Below are positions 15,483 through 24,415 of a stretch of DNA of 64,000 nt, one piece after another. The first letter of the stretch is position 1. Every line of letters starts with the position of its first letter. The DNA comes from Pedobacter ureilyticus (GTDB lineage: Bacteria; Bacteroidota; Bacteroidia; Sphingobacteriales; Sphingobacteriaceae). Below the pieces are notes generated by a model. It ran no database searches and was not told where the DNA came from. It saw only the letters and a program-made list of their open reading frames with translations. The DNA lies in the NCBI RefSeq assembly GCF_005925345.1, contig NZ_SSHJ01000021.1, forward strand, positions 23,017 to 87,016, read 5' to 3'. The translations under genes were made by a program, and so were the position numbers.

Positions 15483-16337
15483 CTATCTTTCTGCAACAGT
15501 AAATATCTGCGCTATGATGTTCCAGGTTGCGTTAGCCTGGCGTTCCCATATAAAAACATAGTTGAAACTTTCGCGTAAATCTGCCTTGTAATCAATAGTT
15601 GCTATACCATAAGTGTAGGCAAAATCGCCACCTAAAGCTTTATCTGCTTGCGTAGTTTTTAGGTTAATTTTATCTATCACACGGTTATTGAATGCCAAAA
15701 TCCCATCTTTACCAATAATAGCTTCTGTGCCAGGGAAGAGTAAACGAGCATCTGGATTAATAAAACCGGAGAAAGCCTGAACGCCATGAGTTTTAAGCAT
15801 GGTATTTAAAGTTTTTTCGGTACTGTAAATGATATCAGTTGCTACTTTTAGGTCTTTTGCAGAAGCAAATTTAGGACTATAAGTACCTGTAGGTTCTACA
15901 AACGTATTTTTAGGCTCTTTACCTTTGAGTGGCTTAATTGCATCCGTACCCAAATCAATTACCAATTGCCACTCGCCATCTTTACCTCTCCATATTGATA
16001 GATAATGGCCATAAGTTTTGCCACCTGCTACATAACTACCAGAGGTAAAGCCCCAATCTCTGCTTTTAGATAAGCGGGCATAATTAGGCTCCCAAGTTAA
16101 ATCTTTGGTATCTGGCGCTGTTGCAAAAAACTTCTTGGCATTAACAGGATTTGGACGAAATACGATACCATCTGGGGCTGAAAAATTGATAAATGCGGCA
16201 TTTTGACCATCTTTTGCTACTTTTTGTGCAAAAGCTTTTTCGGTGCTAACTAGAGATTTTACAGTACCGTCTGATTTTTGTGCGTATACGTTTGCGGTTA
16301 AAGCCACGGATAGTATGGAAAGATATATTTTATTCAT
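15483..16337 (-). CDS. Secreted protein with two SnoaL/DUF4440-like domains
   Basis: A 284-residue exported protein (signal peptide about 1-19, ANVYAQ). It seems to hold two NTF2-like (DUF4440/SnoaL) domains of about 120 residues. The first begins STEKAFAQKVAKDG (about 32-45) and includes LSIWRGKDGEWQLVIDLG; the second begins STEKTLNTMLKTHGVQAF and ends FIWERQANATWNIIAQIF. Such folds bind small hydrophobic ligands or act as non-catalytic partners, so function cannot be assigned. It has its own terminator and no operon partner. Confidence 0.7.
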   Translation of the reverse strand: MNKIYLSILSVALTANVYAQKSDGTVKSLVSTEKAFAQKVAKDGQNAAFINFSAPDGIVFRPNPVNAKKFFATAPDTKDLTWEPNYARLSKSRDWGFTSGSYVAGGKTYGHYLSIWRGKDGEWQLVIDLGTDAIKPLKGKEPKNTFVEPTGTYSPKFASAKDLKVATDIIYSTEKTLNTMLKTHGVQAFSGFINPDARLLFPGTEAIIGKDGILAFNNRVIDKINLKTTQADKALGGDFAYTYGIATIDYKADLRESFNYVFIWERQANATWNIIAQIFTVAER

Positions 16338-16471
16338 GTTTATTTTTTGTGCTACGAAATTAAAATTTGAAGTGTTATGATGTGTAAAAAGTAATTAACA
16401 ATTGCACATTTGGTTAGTGCTGATAGTGTTATGGCTTAATAGTTAATAGCCGCCAAAGCGAATACCAAAAT

Positions 16472-17473
16472 CTATTTTCCATTAACTATTGTCTGATTTT
16501 TTTCTCTGTAAATGGTTTCTAATACAGTCTGTCCAACAGCTTTTAAAGTGTTTCTATCTATGTTATTTAAGTTGTCTAGCTGCGTGTGCCAATTGCTATA
16601 AAAACCTGCAGCGTCCGAATAATGAATAATGTCGATTGCTGGAACTCCAGCTTGGTTAATCCAATAATGGTCGTCAATGAGCTGACCAGAAGTAACATTG
16701 ATAAAGTAATTGCCATAACCTATTTCGTTGGCAATACCCCATACCTTGCTTACCACATTTGGAGCATATTGCCTAGACACCGCATCTTGGGTAAATTGTG
16801 CGTTGGCACCACCAACCATATCTAAATTAATAGCATATAAAGGTTTTCCATCTTGAAATGTTGGGTTTTTTGCCCAATATTGCGAGCCTAAACACCAAGT
16901 CGTTTCGTGAGTAGTTTCATCATTTGCGCTACCATAATCTTCTATATCCCATAAAATGAAATCGATGCCGACCTCTGGCTGTTGCAGTTGAATTTGACGT
17001 GCCATCTCTAAAATTACCGCTACCCCACTAGCACCATCATTAGCGGCATCAAATTGTTTATCTCTCATTCCCATGTTCGGGTCTTCGTCAGAAAAAGGAC
17101 GGGCATCCCAATGGGCAGTAATTAAAACACGTTGTTTCTTTTCTGGATAAAAAGCTGCAATGATGTTTTTCAACTGATGTGTTTTACCGTCGTAAGTTTT
17201 TGCTGGCGCTTGCTGAACCGAAACTTCGCCACCAAATGACTTTAACTTTGCTACCAGGTAATCTGCAGTTTTTGCATGTGCTGGAGTAGATGGAATACGT
17301 GGACCAAAATCTACTTGAGCTTTAGTGAAAGCATAAGCGCTATCGGCATTGAAATCTGGAGATTGCAATTTTACTTCGGCGGCAGTTTCCGTTTCTGCTG
17401 GTTTGTTTTGTTGGCAAGATTGGAAGCCTGCCATTGCCAAAAATGATATCGTTAATATGTGGTTTAGTTTCAT
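16472..17473 (-). CDS. M28 family zinc peptidase or glutaminyl cyclase-like lipoprotein
   Basis: A 333-residue lipoprotein (lipobox GFQSC, Cys20) of the M28 fold, closest in style to glutaminyl-peptide cyclotransferases. Predicted zinc and catalytic residues are His121 (TAHWDARP), Asp146 (DAANDGASG), Glu178 (WDIEDYG), Asp218 (INLDMVGG) and a C-terminal His (SNWHTQLDN). Bacterial glutaminyl cyclases convert N-terminal Gln to pyroglutamate; in Bacteroidota many exported proteins begin with Gln after signal cleavage, so this role is plausible. Aminopeptidase activity is the alternative. The DUF559 unit sits directly upstream, between it and cysS. Confidence 0.8.
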   Translation of the reverse strand: MKLNHILTISFLAMAGFQSCQQNKPAETETAAEVKLQSPDFNADSAYAFTKAQVDFGPRIPSTPAHAKTADYLVAKLKSFGGEVSVQQAPAKTYDGKTHQLKNIIAAFYPEKKQRVLITAHWDARPFSDEDPNMGMRDKQFDAANDGASGVAVILEMARQIQLQQPEVGIDFILWDIEDYGSANDETTHETTWCLGSQYWAKNPTFQDGKPLYAINLDMVGGANAQFTQDAVSRQYAPNVVSKVWGIANEIGYGNYFINVTSGQLIDDHYWINQAGVPAIDIIHYSDAAGFYSNWHTQLDNLNNIDRNTLKAVGQTVLETIYREKNQTIVNGK

Positions 17474-17488
17474 TTGCTTTTTTGAATG

Positions 17489-17890
17489 CTATATGTCCCC
17501 CTTCGAAGGGGGTTGGGGGATGAATTTTTCAAAGTCAATTATAAAATTTTCTATTGCTCTTTTAACGTTATTAATATCATTTATTACCTCACCATCATTA
17601 AACCCCAATGTATGATATCCTAATTCCAAAAGTGTCTTATCTCTCTTTATGTCACTTTCTGCTCGTCCTTCCCAAGAATGAGTAAGCCCATCTACTTCAA
17701 TAATTAAGTTTAGTTCTTTGCTAAAGAAATCTGCAATATAGTTCACAATGGCCCTCTGTCTTAAAAAAGGGTATCCCATCATCTGCTTATTTCTTAAAAG
17801 CTCGACCCACAACTTAATTTCAGCTCTTGTACCACCCTTTCTGTTACTCCTAGCAAATTGTTTGAGGTTTTTGTTATAGCTGTTATTCAT
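17489..17890 (-). CDS. DUF559 (Vsr-like) endonuclease-fold protein
   Basis: A 133-residue DUF559 protein of the PD-(D/E)XK/Vsr-like superfamily. Family features are TRAEIKLWVELLRNK (21-35), FLRQRAIVNYIADFF, and EVDGLTHSW with the acidic and His positions, then a GY.TLGF strand near the end. The biological role of DUF559 proteins is not established. The gene lies within near-identical inverted GC-rich palindromes: the right copy ends just before the ATG, and the left copy encodes the last residues (PQPPSKGD), so coding and repeat are fused. It separates the same-strand genes cysS and the M28 peptidase. The sequence suggests a small mobile unit. Confidence 0.82.
   Translation of the reverse strand: MNNSYNKNLKQFARSNRKGGTRAEIKLWVELLRNKQMMGYPFLRQRAIVNYIADFFSKELNLIIEVDGLTHSWEGRAESDIKRDKTLLELGYHTLGFNDGEVINDINNVKRAIENFIIDFEKFIPQPPSKGDI
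17494..17523. repeat. Left inverted terminal repeat of the DUF559 unit
   Basis: It reads TGTCCCCCTTCGAAGGGGG followed by TTGGGGGATGA. Its reverse complement matches the right copy at 17894-17921 with two mismatches over 28 bases. An inner palindrome CCCCCTTCGAAGGGGG occupies the outer side. Confidence 0.8.
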
Positions 17891-17893
17891 TAT

Positions 17894-17921
17894 TCATCCC
17901 CCTACCCCCTTCAAAGGGGGA
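17894..17921. repeat. Right inverted terminal repeat of the DUF559 unit
   Basis: It reads TTCATCCCCCTACCCCC followed by TTCAAAGGGGGA. It is the inverted counterpart of the repeat at 17494-17523 and starts four bases upstream of the DUF559 ATG. Confidence 0.8.
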
Positions 17922-17951
17922 ACTAGTTTAGTTCAATAACGACGATGTTTC

Positions 17952-19412
17952 CTACATCTTACTCCAAGTAGTGCCCTCTTTGCTATCTTTTAATTGGATG
18001 CCAATTTTCTGTAAACCTAGCCGAATGGAATCTGATGTTGCATAATCCTTATTTTCTTTGGCTTCTTTTCGAAGATCGATTACCATTTCTAAGATCTCGT
18101 TTAACTCCAAGTTCGAACTTTCTTCGTCTTTCAAACCAAAAATTTCGAATACAAAATCGTTGATCAAAGCTTTTAATTTCTCTAGCTCCTCTATTGTGAT
18201 TTTAGCCGTACCATCATAAACCGTATTGATAATTCTAGCTGCTTCAAACAATTCGGCAATAGCTACTGGACTGTTGAAATCGTCGTTCATGGCATTTACG
18301 CATTTCTCTCTGATAGGATCTATGTCTATATTTCCATCGGCAGAAGGGATCAGCTTTGGCAATAGTGCAACAGCATTCATTAATCTTTTGAAGCCTCTTT
18401 CAGAAGCATCTAAGGCATCATTACTAAAATCTAACGTACTGCGGTAATGTGCTTGTAGCATAAAGAACTTTACCGTCATTGGGCTATAACCTTTGCGCAA
18501 CAGCGGATGATTGCCAGTAAACAATTCGCCCGGTAAAAACCCATTACCTGCCGATTTAGACATACGTGTACCATTTACCGTTAACATATTGGTGTGCATC
18601 CAATATTTTGCTGGCTGATGGCTTGAACAAGCTTCAGATTGTGCAATTTCATTGGTGTGGTGCGTTGCCGCTAAGTCCATTCCGCCACCGTGAATATCGA
18701 ACTCGCTACCCAAATATTTAGCGCTCATAGCAGAACACTCAATGTGCCAGCCCGGAAAACCCATGCCCCAAGGCGATTGCCATTGCATCAAAGTCTCGGG
18801 CTTTGCTTTAATCCAAAGCGCAAAATCTAAACGCCCTTTTTTATCATCTTGCCCACTTAACTCTCTTGTGTTTTCAAGCAAATCTTCTAGCTTACGATTG
18901 GTTAAAATGGTATAGTTATATGCTTTACTATATTTTTCTACATCGAAATAAATCGTTCCGTCTACCTCATAGCCGTAACCGTTGGCCATAATCTTCTTCA
19001 CCATTTCGATCTGCTCAATGATGTGGCCAGTTGCCGTTGGCTCAATACTTGGTGGCAGTGTGTTGAACATCCTTAACACATCGTGGAAACCCAGTGTATA
19101 TTTCTGTACAATTTCCATCGGCTCTAATTGCTCTAACTTTGCACGTTTTGCAAATTTATCTTCGCCCTCGTCTCTATCACCTTCTAAGTGACCGGCATCG
19201 GTAATGTTACGCACATAGCGCACCTTGTAACCACTATATTTTAAGTAGCGGAAAATCAAATCGAATGAAATAAAAGTGCGACAGTTACCCAAATGCACAT
19301 CGCTGTAAACGGTTGGACCACATACGTACATGCCTACATGCGGTGCGTTTAAGGGTTCAAAAACTTCCTTTTTACGGGTTAATGTGTTGTATAACTGTAA
19401 CTCTTGTATCAT
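17952..19412 (-). CDS. cysS: Cysteinyl-tRNA synthetase
   Basis: A 486-residue class I aminoacyl-tRNA synthetase charging tRNA-Cys. The start of the catalytic fold is MYVCGPTVYSDVHLGN (28-43), containing the zinc cysteine Cys31 and the HIGH-type motif HLGN (40-43). The second zinc cysteine is in GWHIECSAMS, followed by the HHTNEIAQSEA histidine pair. The KMSKS-type loop is RMSKS (283-287). The C-terminal anticodon-binding region is complete and length is typical. A TAnnTTTG box ends only four bases before the ATG, predicting a leaderless transcript. Confidence 0.97.
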   Translation of the reverse strand: MIQELQLYNTLTRKKEVFEPLNAPHVGMYVCGPTVYSDVHLGNCRTFISFDLIFRYLKYSGYKVRYVRNITDAGHLEGDRDEGEDKFAKRAKLEQLEPMEIVQKYTLGFHDVLRMFNTLPPSIEPTATGHIIEQIEMVKKIMANGYGYEVDGTIYFDVEKYSKAYNYTILTNRKLEDLLENTRELSGQDDKKGRLDFALWIKAKPETLMQWQSPWGMGFPGWHIECSAMSAKYLGSEFDIHGGGMDLAATHHTNEIAQSEACSSHQPAKYWMHTNMLTVNGTRMSKSAGNGFLPGELFTGNHPLLRKGYSPMTVKFFMLQAHYRSTLDFSNDALDASERGFKRLMNAVALLPKLIPSADGNIDIDPIREKCVNAMNDDFNSPVAIAELFEAARIINTVYDGTAKITIEELEKLKALINDFVFEIFGLKDEESSNLELNEILEMVIDLRKEAKENKDYATSDSIRLGLQKIGIQLKDSKEGTTWSKM

Positions 19413-19416
19413 TTTG

Positions 19417-19424
19417 CAAATGTA
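19417..19424 (-). promoter_or_regulatory. -7 promoter box of cysS, adjacent to the start codon
   Basis: On the minus strand TACATTTG is followed by CAAA and then ATG (19412). Initiation at the usual distance would fall on the A of the start codon. Confidence 0.55.
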
Positions 19425-19515
19425 TAGTTTTTAGAGAGTAAAAGATGTTAAGAGAGTGTCTAATTTAACACTAAGAACCACAAACCGATTGTGCAGTAGA
19501 ACTATTAAGCCTAGG

Positions 19516-20655
19516 TTAATAATCCTCATCCTTTTCTCCAGAAAAATTTAACCTTAAATCACTCCGCACCGGGAAATGATCTGATAACTTATCTTTTGAA
19601 ACATGATGGTTCATAACGTCAAAATCTTTAGTAGCGGCAATATAATCGATCTGGAAGTTAGGAAAGGCTCCGTTGTAAGTCTTGCCAAAACCACTTCCTT
19701 TTTCTTTAAACGTATTTTTTAGCGAGTTGGTAATTTGCGTTACGCAGTACGACGCTGGCGTATCATTAAAATCTCCGGCAATAACAAATGGAAGTTTACA
19801 TTGTTGCATTTCGGCTTTCATGATACCAACCTGCGAACTTCTTCGTTCAAAGGCAGCTTTAAGCATGGAGGCAATCCGTCGAGATGATTTATACTCAGGA
19901 CCTATTTTCTTGGTTACCTTATCAATATAGTCGTAATCTTCCTTCTGAAAAGAAATAGATTGTAGATGAACATTGTAAATCCTAAAAACCTGACCTTTTA
20001 CATCAACATCAGCGTAAATACTTCCATTACCGGCAAACTCACCAAAAGAAACTTTTCCTTTATTTTTAATAGGATAACGTGAAAAAATAGCTAGACCCGC
20101 CGCTTCATAATTGTTATCTACAGACGGCACAAAATAATAATGCTTTAACTTTAATCTCTTTTTTACACTATCAATTAAATCATATTCCCCTTTTCGGCGG
20201 GTAAAAAACTCTTGGAAACAAATCACATCTGGATTTTGATTTTCAATTACTTTGATGATTTGATCTTTAGTAGACAAGTCATTATTTTCACCGTATTTTT
20301 TAAACTGATGAACATTGTAGGTCATCATTCTAACGTAGTGTTCGCTTTCTTTAGCCGCATCGCCTTCATCACCTAAAAATTGGTAGGTGGCTGTTAATGT
20401 TTTCCAGCCCAAAGCAATAAAAGCTAAGGTGGCTAAGCCAAACATAAACCTGCGGCGAAGTAGCCAAAACAATACAAAAAGCAAATTAGCCACTAGCAAA
20501 AAAGGATAACCCAAACCTGCAAATGCTATCCAGATATCATCTCTTGGATCTGTTTGCCCTGCAAGCATACCCACGCCCAATCCAACAGCTGCAAGCACAG
20601 CCAAAAAGAGCATAACTTTGTCAAATAAAGGAAGCTTTGCTTTTTTACTACTCAT
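19516..20655 (-). CDS. Membrane-anchored endonuclease/exonuclease/phosphatase family protein
   Basis: A 379-residue protein with three predicted N-terminal membrane helices (about 12-85) and a C-terminal EEP domain. EEP motifs are MTYNVHQF near 109, VICFQEFF (Glu metal ligand), VIAGDFNDTPAS and SDHFPV near the end. The fold covers nucleases, phosphodiesterases and lipid phosphatases, so the substrate is open. The helices would place the catalytic domain at the membrane face. Its ATG overlaps the stop codon of the upstream rhomboid gene by one base, giving a three-gene operon of two rhomboids plus this gene. Confidence 0.82.
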   Translation of the reverse strand: MSSKKAKLPLFDKVMLFLAVLAAVGLGVGMLAGQTDPRDDIWIAFAGLGYPFLLVANLLFVLFWLLRRRFMFGLATLAFIALGWKTLTATYQFLGDEGDAAKESEHYVRMMTYNVHQFKKYGENNDLSTKDQIIKVIENQNPDVICFQEFFTRRKGEYDLIDSVKKRLKLKHYYFVPSVDNNYEAAGLAIFSRYPIKNKGKVSFGEFAGNGSIYADVDVKGQVFRIYNVHLQSISFQKEDYDYIDKVTKKIGPEYKSSRRIASMLKAAFERRSSQVGIMKAEMQQCKLPFVIAGDFNDTPASYCVTQITNSLKNTFKEKGSGFGKTYNGAFPNFQIDYIAATKDFDVMNHHVSKDKLSDHFPVRSDLRLNFSGEKDEDY

Positions 20656-21491
20656 CAGTTCTTACTTGCGTCGAATAAAATTTGCTTTTCTCTTGTGGTT
20701 AATTGCTCGTAACCACTCTTCGAAATTTTATCTAAAATGGCATCTATTTCAGCTTGATTGGCCACTTCAGCTTTTTTGGGTGGTGCACTATTTTTTACCA
20801 CCTTTAATTTAGGTTTTTTAATTAAAAAGCTGCTCAAATCAGTTCCGTTTTGAAGTAACTTGATATATGCAAAACCAAATAAAGCGCCGCCAAGATGAGC
20901 TAAGTTTCCTCCAATATTAGCAGAACCAGGCGAAACGCCAACAACATCAATCAACACATAAACCAACAACAAATACTTTAACCTTACATCGCCAAAAAGC
21001 AATAAACGTATGCTATAGTTTGGAATTAGCGTAGCGATGGCACTGAAAATAGCCATTACCGCAGCCGAAGCACCGACTAAAGTCGCTCCGTTTGCATTCA
21101 ATTGCGGACTAACATTATATATTAACGCAAATGTTAATGCTCCAATAATTGCTCCGCCCCAATAAACCACCTGAAATTGTCTGGGCTTTAAGAAATCTAA
21201 GAATAGATTGCCCATCCAATACAGCCAAAGCAAATTAAAGAGAATGTGAAACAAGCCTTTGTGTAAAAAGGCGTAAGTTAACACTGTATAAAATCGAACT
21301 GGCCATTTCGCTAAATCCGCAGGAAATGCCAAATATTGATATACGATTTCGTCGCCCAATCCTTTTGGCAAAAACAAGCTCCCCACCCCAAATACCAAAA
21401 ATACGATTACATTGATGCCAATGTACAGCATTGCTGGATTTCCAGATCTGAAAAGCCTATTGATAATATCGTTAAAACCGTTGTTATTCAT
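20655..21491 (-). CDS. Rhomboid family intramembrane serine protease
   Basis: A 278-residue protein with six predicted membrane helices. The catalytic dyad is Ser142 in VGASAAV and His199 in NLAHLGGA; HILFNLLWLYWMG (82-94) fits the helix 2 signature. Rhomboids cleave substrate proteins within the membrane. The 60-residue soluble C-terminal tail (KLKVVKNSAPPKKAEVANQ, then a short helical segment) is cytoplasmic or periplasmic depending on topology. The GASAA form, with Ala after the Ser, differs from the GASGA of its neighbour. It overlaps the upstream rhomboid gene by eight bases; the pair are paralogues. Confidence 0.88.
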   Translation of the reverse strand: MNNNGFNDIINRLFRSGNPAMLYIGINVIVFLVFGVGSLFLPKGLGDEIVYQYLAFPADLAKWPVRFYTVLTYAFLHKGLFHILFNLLWLYWMGNLFLDFLKPRQFQVVYWGGAIIGALTFALIYNVSPQLNANGATLVGASAAVMAIFSAIATLIPNYSIRLLLFGDVRLKYLLLVYVLIDVVGVSPGSANIGGNLAHLGGALFGFAYIKLLQNGTDLSSFLIKKPKLKVVKNSAPPKKAEVANQAEIDAILDKISKSGYEQLTTREKQILFDASKN

Positions 21492-22185
21492 AGTAATCGT
21501 AAAATCTATCTTTGTCTTTCCAAATCTTAACTAAAATAAAACCTATTAAAGCGCCACCCAAGTGAGCAAAGTGGGCTATAGAGTCTCCGGGTATACGAGC
21601 AACACCCAAAAACAACTCTATAACGATATAAATTGGGATAAAATATTTAGCTTTTATTGGAAATGGAATAAACATTAGCATTAATTCCATATTTGGATAA
21701 AGTACTGCAAAGGCTGTCATAATGCCAAATACCGCACCAGATGCCCCAACCATTGGCACAAAATAAATACCACCTAATTTAGTTGCTTCTTGACGAGATG
21801 AAGGTATTAACGTATTTAGATCGTTTAAGAAACTACCCGTAATTTGGTACACCTCAATGCCTTGTACCAGCCATTGTAAAGCCAAAGCACCCAAACCTGT
21901 AATGAGGTAAAAATTAAGGAAGCGTTTAGGCCCCCATTTGTGTTCTAAAATACCACCGAACATGAAAAGACCAAACATATTGAAAAACAGATGCATGAAA
22001 CTACCATGCATAAACATATACGTAATTGGTTGCCAAACACGGAAGTTTGGAGAATCGAAATAATGCGCACCTAAATATTCGGATAGGCGTACACCTTGTT
22101 GTTCAAAAATCAAAGTTGCTAAAAAGAAAATCCCATTAATAATTAATAGGTTTTTTACTACTGGTGGTATGTTAATATTATTCAT
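21484..22185 (-). CDS. Rhomboid family intramembrane serine protease
   Basis: A 233-residue, six-helix rhomboid. The catalytic residues are Ser149 (VGASGAVFG) and His208 (FAHLGGALIG); the upstream signature is HGSFMHLFFNMFGLFMFG (60-77). It has no soluble tail. The first gene of a leftward operon with the second rhomboid and the EEP protein, it lies 89 bases downstream of mutL. Two different rhomboids back to back suggest either distinct substrates or cooperation. Substrates are not predictable from sequence. Confidence 0.9.
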   Translation of the reverse strand: MNNINIPPVVKNLLIINGIFFLATLIFEQQGVRLSEYLGAHYFDSPNFRVWQPITYMFMHGSFMHLFFNMFGLFMFGGILEHKWGPKRFLNFYLITGLGALALQWLVQGIEVYQITGSFLNDLNTLIPSSRQEATKLGGIYFVPMVGASGAVFGIMTAFAVLYPNMELMLMFIPFPIKAKYFIPIYIVIELFLGVARIPGDSIAHFAHLGGALIGFILVKIWKDKDRFYDYYE

Positions 22186-22274
22186 TTATTATGCTTTTCT
22201 TTTTGGGTTGTTTCGTTTTTTAGACCTTTCAACCTCTCAATCTTTTTATCTTGTTCGTTACTCCTTACCTCATC

Positions 22275-24131
22275 TTATTTCTCAAATTTCTGTGCCAAAT
22301 CTGCCAAACTAATGGTTTGTATAGCTGGCTTGCCATTGATACTAAAATTAGGTGTTTTACAGGCAAAAAGTTCCTCAATTAACGTATTCATTTCTTGCTG
22401 ACTTAAGGCTGTACCCGCTTTAATTGCGCTATTTCTAGCCATACTTCGTGCCAAAGCATCACGCTTAGTTAACTTTAATTCTTGTTGCGAGTTTTTAAAT
22501 CCTTCAATTAAATGTTCAAAAAGTTGCGTCTCGTTAATATTTGCACTACCCAAATCAACCGGAATACCTTCTATTACTAATGTGTTTTTACCAAATTCTC
22601 GAACATCAAAACCCAAACTCTTGATATCTTCTAGCAAGCTTTTTGCCAATTCAAAATCGCCTGAGCTTAAGCTTACCGTTTGCGGGAACAAACTTTGTTG
22701 TGAAGCTCCCTTTCTATCTTCTAAGTGCAGCAAGAAACGCTCGTATAAAATACGTTCGTGAGCGGCTTGTTGGTCAATAACCATTACTCCAGATTTGATT
22801 TGCGAAACAATATAGCGGTTGTGAATTTGCATATAGAGCTTGTTCATTACCGTTGGTGTTTCCTCTTCTTTCTGGCTGTCTAGCTCTATTGTAGTTTGTT
22901 CTGCTTGGCTATAATTGGCAATTTCATAAAGCGAACCCCAGTTTTGGGTGGGCTGCTTTGGCTGATATTGATCCTTAAAGTAAGTAGAATGATCTCTGGA
23001 TACCGAAGTCGATTTAGGTGAACTAAACGGATTAAAATTCGGATTAAAAGCAATAGTTGGTGGCACAATATCTTCCGGAGCCTTGGGCGTAATCATATTA
23101 CTAAAAGCAGTCTCCTGATTAAAATCTAAAGTAGGGCTAATATTGAACCTACCCAAACTTCGTTTCACTGCAGAATGGATTATCGCATAAATAGACTTCT
23201 CATCCAAGTATTTGATTTCCGTTTTAGTGGGATGCACATTTACATCAATTTTGGCGGGATCGATATCGATAAAAAGCACATACAGCGGAAAATTATCATC
23301 GGGCAGCAAATCTGCATAAGCCTTATTTACTGCGTGGTTCAGGTAGTTATCCTTGATAAATCTATCATTCACAAAAAAGAATTGCTCGCCGCGAGTTTTC
23401 TTTGCGAACTCTGGCTTCCCAATATATCCTTTTAGGTTAATGATGGTGGTTTCTTCTTCAACCGGAATTAAACGTTCGTTATAATTATTGCCGAATAAAT
23501 GTACAATACGCTGTTTTATGGTTGCTGCGGGCAAACGAAAAATCTCGTTACCATCGTTATGCAAACTGAAGGCAATGTGCGGTTTTGCTAACGCTACCCG
23601 CTGAAACTCGTCGATAATGTAACGCATTTCTGTAGGGTTGCTCTTTAAGAAATTACGTCTTGCTGGGGTATTATAGAACAAGTTTTTAACCGAAATACTA
23701 GTACCGTTGGGCGCTCCCGTTGGTTCTTGTTTTACAATAGAAGAACCTTCAATTTCTACTAAAGTACCAACTTCATCCTCATAGCGCTTGGTTTTCATTT
23801 CTACCTGTGCAATAGCTGCAATAGAAGCCATTGCCTCGCCTCTAAAGCCCATGGTGCGGATAGCAAATAAATCATCTGCTTTGCGAACTTTTGATGTTGC
23901 ATGACGCTCAAAGCACATTCGGGCATCAGTAACGCTCATACCGCAGCCATTGTCTATTACTTGAATAAGTGCTTTACCCGCATCCTTAACAATTAGCTGT
24001 ATTTTATCGGCGCCGGCATCTAGCGCATTCTCAAGCAACTCCTTTACCGCCGAAGCCGGCCTCTGCACTACTTCTCCTGCCGCAATCTGGTTGGCTACAC
24101 TATCGGGTAAAAGTTGAATGATATCAGACAT
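22275..24131 (-). CDS. mutL: DNA mismatch repair protein MutL
   Basis: A 618-residue MutL. The GHKL ATPase half is intact: ELLENALDAGAD (31-42), IDNGCGM (59-65), TMGFRGEAMASIAAIA (93-108) and GTSISVKNLFYNTPARR. The linker (about 330-410) is variable. In the C-terminal half the endonuclease metal motif DQHA(x)2E(x)4E reads DQQAAHERILYE (453-464), and the usual ACR, CPHGRP and FxR motifs appear as MARNSAIK, FSINGKP and FEK. The nicking activity of MutL homologues is therefore uncertain. MutL couples MutS mismatch recognition to strand removal. Confidence 0.95.
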   Translation of the reverse strand: MSDIIQLLPDSVANQIAAGEVVQRPASAVKELLENALDAGADKIQLIVKDAGKALIQVIDNGCGMSVTDARMCFERHATSKVRKADDLFAIRTMGFRGEAMASIAAIAQVEMKTKRYEDEVGTLVEIEGSSIVKQEPTGAPNGTSISVKNLFYNTPARRNFLKSNPTEMRYIIDEFQRVALAKPHIAFSLHNDGNEIFRLPAATIKQRIVHLFGNNYNERLIPVEEETTIINLKGYIGKPEFAKKTRGEQFFFVNDRFIKDNYLNHAVNKAYADLLPDDNFPLYVLFIDIDPAKIDVNVHPTKTEIKYLDEKSIYAIIHSAVKRSLGRFNISPTLDFNQETAFSNMITPKAPEDIVPPTIAFNPNFNPFSSPKSTSVSRDHSTYFKDQYQPKQPTQNWGSLYEIANYSQAEQTTIELDSQKEEETPTVMNKLYMQIHNRYIVSQIKSGVMVIDQQAAHERILYERFLLHLEDRKGASQQSLFPQTVSLSSGDFELAKSLLEDIKSLGFDVREFGKNTLVIEGIPVDLGSANINETQLFEHLIEGFKNSQQELKLTKRDALARSMARNSAIKAGTALSQQEMNTLIEELFACKTPNFSINGKPAIQTISLADLAQKFEK

Positions 24132-24415
24132 TTATTTGTTTTGTAAAGCCGCTAATTTAACGAAAATAAGGCGGACAAGACTAGCCTGTTTTTACTTTAT
24201 TGATACTAAATGACTTAATATTTACGATTTAAAACTCACCAGCTAAATCTACTTTTTTGCTGTAGCCAAATAAAAGTTTTCTGATTGGCTAAACCTTTCA
24301 ATTAAATTGCCATCTAAGAAGCCAACACCTACATAAAATTGTAAAATCTTAACATAGGTCAATACAAACTCATTTCAAAATTAAATACCTTTACCATAAA
24401 ATAACTTATTCAACA

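Larger units (their letters stand above)
17494..17922. mobile_element. Candidate DUF559-bearing mini-element
   Basis: About 430 bases bounded by inverted GC-rich palindromic repeats and holding a single DUF559 gene. The runs of five C or G stand out sharply from the AT-rich surroundings. No target-site duplication is obvious at the edges, and there is no transposase. Mobility is inferred from structure only. Confidence 0.5.

Noticed and set aside
17489..17890. A Vsr mismatch-repair endonuclease
   Set aside because: No cytosine methyltransferase is near, the protein fits DUF559 better, and its inverted-repeat borders point to another role.
24132..24415. A gene or riboswitch in the mutL-yceI spacer
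   Set aside because: No open frame with coding character and no stable paired structure were seen.
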